Part shown: positions 1-5,179 of the stretch, piece after piece | How the letters are laid out: every line of letters starts with the position of its first letter | Position numbering within the stretch: position 1 is the stretch's first letter | Assembly: GCA_002407905.1 (NCBI GenBank) | Contig: DHPL01000042.1 | Location: 26,996 to 33,283, forward strand | Length of the DNA stretch: 6,288 nucleotides | Direction: 5' to 3' | DNA from: Anaerolineaceae bacterium UBA5365 | GTDB lineage: Bacteria > Chloroflexota > Anaerolineae > Anaerolineales > Anaerolineaceae | Position numbers and translations under genes: made by a program | The notes under the pieces: generated by a model | The model's database searches: none | Told to the model about the DNA's origin: nothing | The model's input: only the letters and a program-made list of their open reading frames with translations

Positions 1-501
1 GGTTTTAAGCCGAAAGTCCGCCTCAATCTGGCGAGCGCCTTGCCGCTGGGAATGGAAGGGCTTGCGGAGAAAATGGATTTTTGGCTTAATGTTCAAATGG
101 AAACTGATGCGATCAAAGCTGCCCTAATCGCGGCCTTGCCAGCCGAACTTCCTGTGACGGACGTACGGATCGTGGATAACGCCATGCCCAGTTTGCAGGC
201 CGACCTGCGCGCCGCGGAGTACCAGGTTACTTTACCCCCGGAGTCCTGCGCGGAAGCCCAAGTTGTGCTGGCAAGCGCCTTACAGCAGGAAAAGATAATG
301 GTTAACCGGCGGAACAAGGTAATGGATATGCGTCCTTGGGTCGAGGCATTCGAATGGGCAGCGGATCGCGGGTTTAATATTCGTTTGCGTTCCATTCCCC
401 AGGAAAGCGGCCGCCCGGATGAGCTGCTCGACTACTGCGGTATCGATCCAGCTAAGGCAGCGATTACCCGTACCAAACTCATTTTCCAAACGGAGGAGTA
501 G
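1..501 (+). CDS. Radical-SAM-linked protein, DUF2344/TIGR03936 family (5' partial)
   Basis: The reading frame is open from base 1, so the N-terminus lies outside the window; 166 residues are visible before a TAG stop. The first visible residues, GFKPKVRLNLASALPLGMEG, match the typical DUF2344 signature (GFNPHPR..-S.A.PLPLG-EG), and a conserved-looking MDFWLNV segment and a C-terminal YCGIDP..A.ITRTKL block follow. A TTG at 40 could be called as a start, but the family match clearly continues upstream of it, so it is internal. In other genomes this family is found next to or fused with a radical SAM protein (TIGR03960 type); such a partner would be expected just upstream, out of view. The biochemical role of the family is not known to me. 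The stop codon is immediately followed by the ATG of the HIT gene, and the last codons contain that gene's Shine-Dalgarno, so the two genes are probably co-transcribed and translationally coupled. Confidence 0.85.
   Translation, partial: GFKPKVRLNLASALPLGMEGLAEKMDFWLNVQMETDAIKAALIAALPAELPVTDVRIVDNAMPSLQADLRAAEYQVTLPPESCAEAQVVLASALQQEKIMVNRRNKVMDMRPWVEAFEWAADRGFNIRLRSIPQESGRPDELLDYCGIDPAKAAITRTKLIFQTEE
492..496 (+). promoter_or_regulatory. Ribosome-binding site of the HIT gene, inside the preceding gene
   Basis: GGAGG lies in the last codons of the DUF2344 gene, 5 nt before the ATG at 502. Ribosomes ending at the TAG (499-501) are therefore placed directly on the next start, which suggests translational coupling. 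Confidence 0.75.
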
Positions 502-921
502 ATGGAATCCGATTGTATATTCTGCAAGATCGTCGCCGGCCAGGCACCGGCTGCAAGGATTTTCGAGGACGAGCTCTGCCTGGCTTTTCTGGATATCAAC
601 CAGGCTACGCACGGTAAAACTTTAGTCATTCCCAAAGCGCATTATCAGGATATTCGGGATACCCCGGATGAGGACCTTGCGCACCTGGCCAAAGTGACGA
701 AGGCAATCATCAGGCATTTTGAATCGATCGGCCTGGCACACGACTTCCAGGTCTTTAACACTTGCGGCGAACTGGGACAACAAAGTGTGTTCCACCTGCA
801 TTTCCACATCATGCCCCGCACCGCGGACGACGGCGCGGACTACTGGCTGCCGCGCAACCCGGCAGACGCTCACGGGATGCAAGACCTGGCAGCCAAACTG
901 CGCATGGACAGGCGCATTTAA
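502..921 (+). CDS. HIT (histidine triad) family nucleotide-binding protein
   Basis: The product is 139 residues long, normal for a bacterial Hint/HIT hydrolase. The N-terminal CIFCKI (residues 5-10) is the usual start of Hint-like proteins, with a CxxC that may bind zinc. GKTLVIPKAH (38-47) is the central strand motif. The segment from N86 to M104 carries the signature N-x-G-x-x-x-G-Q-S-V-x-H-x-H-x-H; the triad itself is HLHFHIM (98-104), with H100 expected to be the nucleophile that is transiently nucleotidylated. Known family members are cytosolic hydrolases of purine nucleoside phosphoramidates or related nucleotidyl conjugates; the true substrate cannot be read here. The ATG directly follows the stop of the DUF2344 gene, with GGAGG at 492-496 and 5 nt spacing, which supports this start. 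The gene ends just before the tRNA-Arg promoter. I see no broken or missing motif. Confidence 0.95.
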   Translation: MESDCIFCKIVAGQAPAARIFEDELCLAFLDINQATHGKTLVIPKAHYQDIRDTPDEDLAHLAKVTKAIIRHFESIGLAHDFQVFNTCGELGQQSVFHLHFHIMPRTADDGADYWLPRNPADAHGMQDLAAKLRMDRRI

Positions 922-923
922 GT

Positions 924-951
924 GCTTCAGCCCGCCGGAAATGGGTATAAT
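924..951 (+). promoter_or_regulatory. Probable promoter of the tRNA-Arg gene
   Basis: A perfect -10 hexamer TATAAT sits at 946-951, preceded by TGGG. Transcription would start near 958, only about 4 nt before the mature tRNA 5' end at 962. The -35 region, around 923-928 (TGCTTC), is a poor match to TTGACA, so the promoter depends mainly on its -10 element or has a diverged -35. It lies immediately after the HIT stop codon, so the tRNA need not depend on read-through from the upstream genes. Confidence 0.6.
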
Positions 952-961
952 AGCCCAACTT

Positions 962-1033
962 GTTCCCGTGGCCTAATGGATAAGGCACTGGCCTCCGAAG
1001 CCAGTCATGTGGGTTCGACTCCCACCGGGGACA
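962..1033 (+). tRNA. tRNA-Arg (anticodon CCG)
   Basis: A full cloverleaf can be drawn by eye. The acceptor stem is 962-968 (GTTCCCG) with 1026-1032 (CGGGGAC), including one G-U pair, and the discriminator is A1033. The D stem is GCCT 971-974 with AGGC 983-986. The anticodon stem is CTGGC 988-992 with GCCAG 1000-1004, around loop CTCCGAA. The T stem is GTGGG 1009-1013 with CCCAC 1021-1025, around loop TTCGACT. The anticodon at 995-997 is CCG, which reads the arginine codon CGG. The variable region is short (4 nt, class I). The 3' CCA is not encoded: the discriminator is followed by a T-rich run (TTTTCTTTT), so a CCA-adding enzyme must complete it. That T-run after the stable T-arm and acceptor stem may help end transcription, but no separate terminator hairpin is seen. 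Confidence 0.96.
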
Positions 1034-1054
1034 TTTTCTTTTAATCCTCCTATG

Positions 1055-1084
1055 GTGGCAACTCCGAATCTGGATGGTTATAAT
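1055..1084 (+). promoter_or_regulatory. Probable promoter of ligA
   Basis: A perfect TATAAT at 1079-1084 is preceded, at 18 bp spacing, by GTGGCA at 1055-1060, which matches TTGACA at 4 of 6 positions. The predicted start near 1091 would leave a leader of about 13 nt that still includes the Shine-Dalgarno at 1095-1099. It lies in the short gap between the tRNA and ligA. The position also bears on the ligA start: the upstream ATG at 1074 falls at the promoter, before the expected transcription start. Confidence 0.55.
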
Positions 1085-1094
1085 TCAGGTACCC

Positions 1095-1099
1095 GGAGG
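1095..1099 (+). promoter_or_regulatory. Ribosome-binding site that decides the ligA start
   Basis: GGAGG at 1095-1099 lies 4 nt before the ATG at 1104. The alternative ATG at 1074 has no purine-rich motif at a suitable distance, so 1104 is the preferred start. Confidence 0.75.
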
Positions 1100-1103
1100 T
1101 AAG

Positions 1104-3119
1104 ATGACAGACGATACCCTAAAACAGGAATTATCCGCACTGCGCGAGCAGATTAATTACCACAATTACCTCTATAACACCCTGGATCAACCGGAGATCA
1201 GCGACGCTGCCTACGACCAGCTTTTTAACCGTTTGAAGCAGATCGAAGCCCAGCACCCGGATTGGATCACGCCGGATTCTCCAACCCAGCGCGTTGGAGC
1301 TGTGATTTCAGACCGCTTCCGCAAGGTGGTCCATCCTGCCCCCATCTTCAGCCTGGCAAATGGTTTTGGCGCACAGGAGACCCGCGATTGGTACCAGCGC
1401 ATCCTGCGCCTGGATCCGCGGGTTGCTGACGCTCAATATCTTTTAGAGCCCAAACTGGATGGTCTATCTGTTATCTTGACTTATGAGCGTGGCCGTTTTG
1501 TACTCGGAGCAACCCGCGGCGATGGAACAGTTGGTGAGGACATCACTGAGAACTTACGCACCTTACGTACCTTACCTATGCGCATTCCGGTCCGAGGTGA
1601 CGGGTTACCCCCTGAACGGCTGGTTGTGCGGGGAGAGGTATTCATTACCAAAGCTGATTTTGAGCGCCTTAATGAAGATCTTGAATCCCAGGGCGAACGT
1701 ACCTACCTCAACCCACGCAATACCGCGGCAGGCTCCCTGCGCCAGTTGGACCCAGCTATCACCGCCAGGCGTCCTCTGCGTTTATACGTCTACCAGGTAC
1801 TGGAATCATCGGATACCCCCCCGGAAACACAGGCAAAGTTGCTGAATTGGCTGGAGGGATGGGGTTTTCCAGTCAATCCAAAACGCTGGCTGGCGCAGAA
1901 CATCGACCAGGCGGTCCAGATTTGCGAAGATGAGGGGTTGAACAGGCACGGATGGCCGTACGAAGCAGACGGCATCGTGATCAAACTGAATGACCTGGCG
2001 CTTTCCCGCAGCCTGGGTTTTGTGGGTAAAGACCCACGCGGCGCGCTGGCTTTCAAATATCCCGGCCAGGAAGTAGAGACTGTTCTCACCGAAATTCGCA
2101 CGAATGTGGGCCGCACGGGTGTGCTTACTCCACTGGCGATCCTCCAACCAGTGAATATTGGGGGGGTGATCGTCAAACAGGCCACCTTGCATAACTACGA
2201 CTTTATCCAGGATAAGGACATCCGAGTAGGCGACCATGTTTTGGTCAAACGTGCCGGCGAGGTGATCCCCTATATCCTGGCCTCATTACCGCAGAAGCGC
2301 GACGGCAGCGAAGTGCCCTATGAGGTTCCCGCTCACTGCCCCTCCTGCGGCTCAGAAGTTGAAAAAGTGCCCGGAGAAGTGGCCTATTATTGTGTCAACT
2401 CTGCCTGCCCGGAACAACTTTCCCGCAACCTGGAGCATTTTGCTTCTCGCTCCGCAATGGAAATCGAGGGTTTGGGAGCTCAGATTGTGCAGCAATTGGT
2501 GGACGCAGGTCTGGTGCACTCTGCGGCGGATCTGTACCGGTTAAAGGCGGACGACCTTTTGAAGCTGGATAAATTTGGCAAGAAAAAGACCGATAATTTA
2601 TTGGCAGCCATCGAGGCTTCCCGCCTGCAGCCCTTGGAACGGCTGATCATCGGTTTGGGTATCCGCTCAATCGGCGATGTTGGCGCCCGAAAACTTACTG
2701 AACACTTCCGGGATTTGGACGCCCTTAGCCGCGCCACACATGATGAACTTCAAGGCGTTGAAGGTGTTGGCCCAAACACCGCGAATGAGATCGTGGATTG
2801 GTTCGCCCAGGCAGGCAATCAGCAATTGATCGCTGATTTTCGTGACCTGGGTATTTGGCCGGTTGCAGAAGCGCCTCAGGACAAATCCAATCTGCCTCTG
2901 AATGGTCTCACCTTCGTGATCACCGGCACGCTGCCAACCTTAAGCCGGAGCGATGCTGAAGCGTTCATCCTTAGCAAGGGGGGCAGCGTGACGGGTTCCG
3001 TCAGCAAGAAGACTTCCTACCTGGTGCTGGGAGCAGAAGCAGGCTCCAAGTTTGCCAAAGCTCAGGCACTGGGTATCCCAATCCTGGACGAAGCGGCTTT
3101 GCTGGAATTGGCTGCTTAA
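1104..3119 (+). CDS. ligA: NAD+-dependent DNA ligase LigA
   Basis: This is the essential replicative and repair ligase, which seals nicks using NAD+ through a lysyl-AMP intermediate. The product has 671 residues, the usual LigA length. Domain Ia (about 1-65) binds the nicotinamide mononucleotide part of NAD+, with Y24, D34, Y37 and D38 of the known essential set. The nucleotidyltransferase core (about 66-316) has the KLDG motif with catalytic K117, ATRGDGTVGEDIT (136-148), VRGEVF (175-180), NPRNTAAGSLRQ (203-214) and ADGIVIK (288-294). K318 in FKYPGQ is the motif V lysine. An OB fold (about 320-400) follows. The zinc finger uses C412, C415, C430 and C435. Helix-hairpin-helix repeats (about 440-570) and a C-terminal BRCT domain (about 595-671, with GLTFVITGTL) complete it. 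The position matching E. coli His23 is N25 here. Start 1104 is chosen for its Shine-Dalgarno and because the longer form begins within the promoter. The gene is monocistronic and converges on ssrA. Confidence 0.98.
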   Translation: MTDDTLKQELSALREQINYHNYLYNTLDQPEISDAAYDQLFNRLKQIEAQHPDWITPDSPTQRVGAVISDRFRKVVHPAPIFSLANGFGAQETRDWYQRILRLDPRVADAQYLLEPKLDGLSVILTYERGRFVLGATRGDGTVGEDITENLRTLRTLPMRIPVRGDGLPPERLVVRGEVFITKADFERLNEDLESQGERTYLNPRNTAAGSLRQLDPAITARRPLRLYVYQVLESSDTPPETQAKLLNWLEGWGFPVNPKRWLAQNIDQAVQICEDEGLNRHGWPYEADGIVIKLNDLALSRSLGFVGKDPRGALAFKYPGQEVETVLTEIRTNVGRTGVLTPLAILQPVNIGGVIVKQATLHNYDFIQDKDIRVGDHVLVKRAGEVIPYILASLPQKRDGSEVPYEVPAHCPSCGSEVEKVPGEVAYYCVNSACPEQLSRNLEHFASRSAMEIEGLGAQIVQQLVDAGLVHSAADLYRLKADDLLKLDKFGKKKTDNLLAAIEASRLQPLERLIIGLGIRSIGDVGARKLTEHFRDLDALSRATHDELQGVEGVGPNTANEIVDWFAQAGNQQLIADFRDLGIWPVAEAPQDKSNLPLNGLTFVITGTLPTLSRSDAEAFILSKGGSVTGSVSKKTSYLVLGAEAGSKFAKAQALGIPILDEAALLELAA

Positions 3120-3123
3120 AGCC

Positions 3124-3147
3124 AGACTGCCAGTTGCCTGGCAGTCT
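3124..3147. terminator. Hairpin between convergent ligA and ssrA, probable bidirectional terminator
   Basis: A perfect 10-bp inverted repeat, AGACTGCCAG (3124-3133) and CTGGCAGTCT (3138-3147), flanks a 4-nt loop. It begins 4 nt after the ligA stop and lies 3 nt beyond the mature tmRNA 3' end on the other strand. Neither side has a long T run: the plus strand reads TTAG after the stem and the minus strand reads GGCTTT. Termination efficiency is therefore uncertain. The hairpin may instead protect 3' ends or set the tmRNA precursor end before trimming. Confidence 0.65.
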
Positions 3148-3150
3148 TAG

Positions 3151-3552
3151 TGGAGATGGCGGGAGTCGAACCCGCGTCCGAAAGAATAGGCTCTCGAACC
3201 TCTACGAGCGTAGTTGATCATTCATTCTTAGCGCCAGACAGGTTGATCAACCAAACTGTAAAACGCCGATCCGCTTAGGCCCGAGGGCCCGCTTAGCCCT
3301 GCTTAGCGGCTCAGCAGGGAGCAACCTGGCTTTTATGACGCTCTTGCAGGTTCCGACCAGGTAAACGGTCCCTGGGAGCGTCGCCCCGGATTAGGGGGGC
3401 GATTGCTGATCTCTCAACGCTTATGCAGCGAGGGGAAGAGCAGCGTAGGAAGTGCGATTGTTGGCACTTGTTTTTTGTACTGATTTTATGGGGTCGGTAC
3501 CTCCCAGCTCGCAATCCGGAACCAGCCTCCCCCGTCGAGACCTGGCATCCCC
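3151..3552 (-). ncRNA. ssrA: Transfer-messenger RNA (tmRNA)
   Basis: tmRNA rescues stalled ribosomes with SmpB and adds a degradation tag to the unfinished protein. On the minus strand the RNA starts GGGGATG (3552-3546) and ends CATCTCC plus discriminator A (3158-3151). These pair as a 7-bp acceptor stem with one G-U. The 5' domain contains TCGACGGGG, the hallmark of tmRNA starts. The 3' domain has T-arm GCGGG-TTCGACT-CCCGC and the familiar GGACGCGGGTTCGACTCCCG string. The tag frame is at 3421-3465. Just before it, a candidate pseudoknot PK1 can be drawn: TGGG (3506-3503) with CCCA (3492-3489), and GTAC (3500-3497) with GTAC (3480-3477), followed by an A-run as in other tmRNAs. The length of about 402 nt fits the one-piece form. 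CCA is not encoded. Reading frames crossing this stretch on either strand are not genes. Confidence 0.97.
3421..3465 (-). other. tmRNA tag-peptide reading frame, ANNRTSYAALPLAA-stop
   Basis: On the minus strand the resume codon is GCC (3465-3463), followed by AAC AAT CGC ACT TCC TAC GCT GCT CTT CCC CTC GCT GCA and TAA at 3423-3421. The encoded tag is 14 residues, ANNRTSYAALPLAA, to which the charged alanine of tmRNA adds one more at the front. The start ANN and end LAA agree with known tags (E. coli ANDENYALAA); the terminal LAA is the part recognised by ClpX. The penultimate pattern PLAA instead of ALAA, and the Arg-Thr-Ser stretch, are specific to this sequence. Confidence 0.93.
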
Positions 3553-3561
3553 GGTAAGAAA

Positions 3562-3590
3562 AGTATACATAAAAGGCTCCGGCTTGTCTA
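3562..3590 (-). promoter_or_regulatory. ssrA promoter, overlapping the upstream terminator
   Basis: On the minus strand the -35 box is TAGACA (3590-3585; 5 of 6 match to TTGACA), the spacer is exactly 17 bp, and the -10 box is TATACT (3567-3562; 5 of 6 match to TATAAT). The expected start is near 3555, about 3 nt before the mature 5' end at 3552. The -35 box lies within the 7-nt loop of the substrate-binding-protein gene's terminator, and the spacer is that hairpin's 3' arm plus its T run. Confidence 0.8.
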
Positions 3591-3605
3591 CAGCCGGAGC
3601 CTTTT
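3571..3605 (-). terminator. Rho-independent terminator of the ABC importer operon
   Basis: A 14-bp perfect inverted repeat, AAAAGGCTCCGGCT (3571-3584) and AGCCGGAGCCTTTT (3592-3605), encloses a 7-nt loop. Read on the minus strand, it begins 20 nt after the TAA of the substrate-binding protein gene and has a GC-rich core ending in TTTT, the classic form. The A/T ends are symmetrical, so it could also act on plus-strand transcripts. Confidence 0.9.
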
Positions 3606-3625
3606 CTAAGATAGTTCTTACCGAT

Positions 3626-5101
3626 TTACTGGAGCTGTTCCAGTTGTTCGGCGAGGATCTGGTTGGCCTTTTCGTTCAGTGCGGTCAGCTCGCCCTTGAC
3701 GTCGGCGGTCGTGTCATCCACGATGGCAGCCATGGTCAGTTCGATTTCATCGCGGACGAAGTCGTAGCCAGGAACAGCAGGTTCAAAGTAGCCGTACGGC
3801 AGAAGGTCGTAGGCGGTCTTGAAGGTGGGGTTCTCGGCCATGTAATCGGCCATCTTCTCAGCAACGCTCTGGCGCACCGGGAAGTAACCGGAAGCGGAGG
3901 CCCAGAGAGCCTGAACATCGGGGGACGTGTAGTACTTGAGGAAGATCCAGGCAGCCAGTTGGCGTTCCGGAGTGCTCTTGGGGATGGAAACCGAAGCACC
4001 GTAGACGTCGATCACAGGATCGGGTGTGGTGTGCGGGATCGGGGCCACGGACCACTCGAAGTCTGCGCCTTCGCTAACGGCATCGCCGTAGTAGGGCAGA
4101 CCGGAGGAAGAACCCACTGCGAAGAGCAGGGTGCCATTGCCAAAGTTGGTCTGATCGCCGTAGGCTTCAGTAACCAGGCGGGCGCAGCCTTCTTTGAAGA
4201 GGTCCTGGAGGTAAGTCCAGGCAGCAACAGCGCCTTCGCTGTCGGTGGTGAACTGGTTGGTGGTGCCATCATAGATGTCGCCGCCAAAGGCATAGGTCCA
4301 GGAAGCGAAGCGGCTGGTATCGATGCTCAGCTCGTAACCAATCGATCCTTCGGCCTTAGCCTTGCTGAAGGGGGTGCTGGCAGCCTTGCAAGCCATTTCC
4401 TTGAACTCTTCAGGAGTGGTGGGAGGTGCTTCGTAGCCAAGTTCCTTCAGCCAATCCAGGTTGTAGTACATCACTTCGGCTGAGCGGTTGGGGGCCAGGC
4501 CTAAGCGCTGGTTGCCGTAAAGCGGGTAAACGTCCTGGGCGAAGAAACCGGGGAAGAAGTCTTCCTGGTCAGCCTTGGGCATACCGTATACGGGGTCATC
4601 GATCACGGTGTTCATGTCGAACATCGAATCGGCCAGCTGGTAGGTAGCGATTTGATTCTGATAGCCCACCACGATGTCCGGTACATCAGCAGTATTCAGG
4701 ATGGGGAGCATCTTGGTGAAGATGTCGCCATAACCGCCGGCGTATTCGGCCGTGAGGGTGATGCCGTATTCATTGGTGGCATTGAAGTCGTCAACGATTT
4801 GTTTCATCGCGGCTTCGCGTGCTTCGCCAGTGTGCTGGTGCCAGAAGACGATTTCCTTGGCGGGGGTTACAGCAGTCCAATCGACGGCTTCGGGTGCGGG
4901 CTCAACTGGAGCGGCGGGCTCGGCAGTTGGGGCAGCGGGCTCTGCGGGAGCAGCAGTGGGCTCAGCAGGGGCCGCGGTGGGTTCGGCGGGGGCCGCAGGC
5001 GGCTCCACCGGAGCAGGTGCCGGGGTTGGGGTTGTGCAAGCACCCAGTACCATGGCTGCAATCATGACGACTGCAAGAAAAGCAAAGGACTTTCTCTTCA
5101 T
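3626..5101 (-). CDS. ABC transporter substrate-binding lipoprotein (sugar-type, UgpB/MalE-like)
   Basis: The 491-residue protein captures a solute outside the cell and delivers it to the membrane permeases encoded just upstream. Residues 1-22 are a lipoprotein signal: KRK, a hydrophobic stretch, and lipobox LGAC with lipidated C22. Residues 23-73 form a Pro/Ala/Glu/Thr linker with short tandem repeats that holds the binding domain off the membrane. The mature two-lobed domain starts near EIVFWHQHTGE (83-93). Typical cluster-1 solute-binding features include VPDIVVGY (140-147), the EVMYYNLDWLKELG segment (209-222), YGASVSIPKST (367-377), the AAWIFLKYYTSPDVQALW block (383-400) and GYFPVRQSV (405-413). 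FWH, YYN and G-Y-x-P resemble UgpB, but the ligand cannot be assigned. ATG at 5101 has GGAGG at 5115-5111 with 9 nt spacing. The gene is last in the operon, 78 nt after the permease stop, and is followed by a strong terminator. Confidence 0.94.
   Translation of the reverse strand: MKRKSFAFLAVVMIAAMVLGACTTPTPAPAPVEPPAAPAEPTAAPAEPTAAPAEPAAPTAEPAAPVEPAPEAVDWTAVTPAKEIVFWHQHTGEAREAAMKQIVDDFNATNEYGITLTAEYAGGYGDIFTKMLPILNTADVPDIVVGYQNQIATYQLADSMFDMNTVIDDPVYGMPKADQEDFFPGFFAQDVYPLYGNQRLGLAPNRSAEVMYYNLDWLKELGYEAPPTTPEEFKEMACKAASTPFSKAKAEGSIGYELSIDTSRFASWTYAFGGDIYDGTTNQFTTDSEGAVAAWTYLQDLFKEGCARLVTEAYGDQTNFGNGTLLFAVGSSSGLPYYGDAVSEGADFEWSVAPIPHTTPDPVIDVYGASVSIPKSTPERQLAAWIFLKYYTSPDVQALWASASGYFPVRQSVAEKMADYMAENPTFKTAYDLLPYGYFEPAVPGYDFVRDEIELTMAAIVDDTTADVKGELTALNEKANQILAEQLEQLQ
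4883..5035 (-). repeat. Low-complexity linker with imperfect 21-bp tandem repeats
   Basis: This segment codes for residues 23-73 of the binding lipoprotein, made almost only of P, A, E, T and V. Within it, 4928-4990 contains the heptads PAEPTAA, PAEPTAA and the related PAEPAAP (residues 38-58). The DNA copies differ at several codon positions while the peptide is kept, so the repeat is maintained at protein level rather than being a fresh DNA duplication. It is the likely reason for the long GC-rich open frames on the opposite strand. Confidence 0.8.
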
Positions 5102-5110
5102 TTGTCAAAA

Positions 5111-5115
5111 CCTCC
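5111..5115 (-). promoter_or_regulatory. Ribosome-binding site of the substrate-binding lipoprotein gene
   Basis: GGAGG on the minus strand, 9 nt before the ATG at 5101, in the 78-nt gap after the permease gene. A strong site of its own fits the need for more binding protein than permease. I see no convincing separate promoter or attenuator in the gap. Confidence 0.75.
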
Positions 5116-5179
5116 ATTTTGAACGGTTGAATGTTGATATCGGAGTTGCTTCATACCCCGCAATATCCATGAATAAATC

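Noticed and set aside
1790..2237. Minus-strand open frames of 131 and 143 codons inside ligA
   Set aside because: They are antisense to an intact, well-conserved ligase domain, with no family resemblance and no start signals.
3241..3252. Perfect palindrome GGTTGATCAACC, operator-like
   Set aside because: It lies in the middle of the tmRNA and is more simply a self-complementary helix element of that RNA.
3311..3514. Minus-strand open frame of 67 codons, same strand as ssrA
   Set aside because: It lies wholly in the tmRNA in a different frame from the tag, and chance openness in structured RNA accounts for it.
3452..4483. Long plus-strand open frame of 343 codons
   Set aside because: It begins inside the tmRNA gene, crosses the operon terminator and runs antisense to the binding-protein gene. 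Its Gly/Val-rich translation has no recognisable domain and no good ribosome-binding site; it is a by-product of GC-biased third codon positions on the other strand.
5103..5108. TTGACA on the minus strand just before the binding-protein ATG
   Set aside because: It lies between the Shine-Dalgarno and the start codon, so a promoter using it would start inside the coding region; no matching -10 box was seen.
5144..5169. Imperfect inverted repeat (GATAT...ATATC) in the permease to binding-protein gap
   Set aside because: Only short arms pair, with mismatches, and no T run follows, so it is not supported as an attenuator or processing hairpin.
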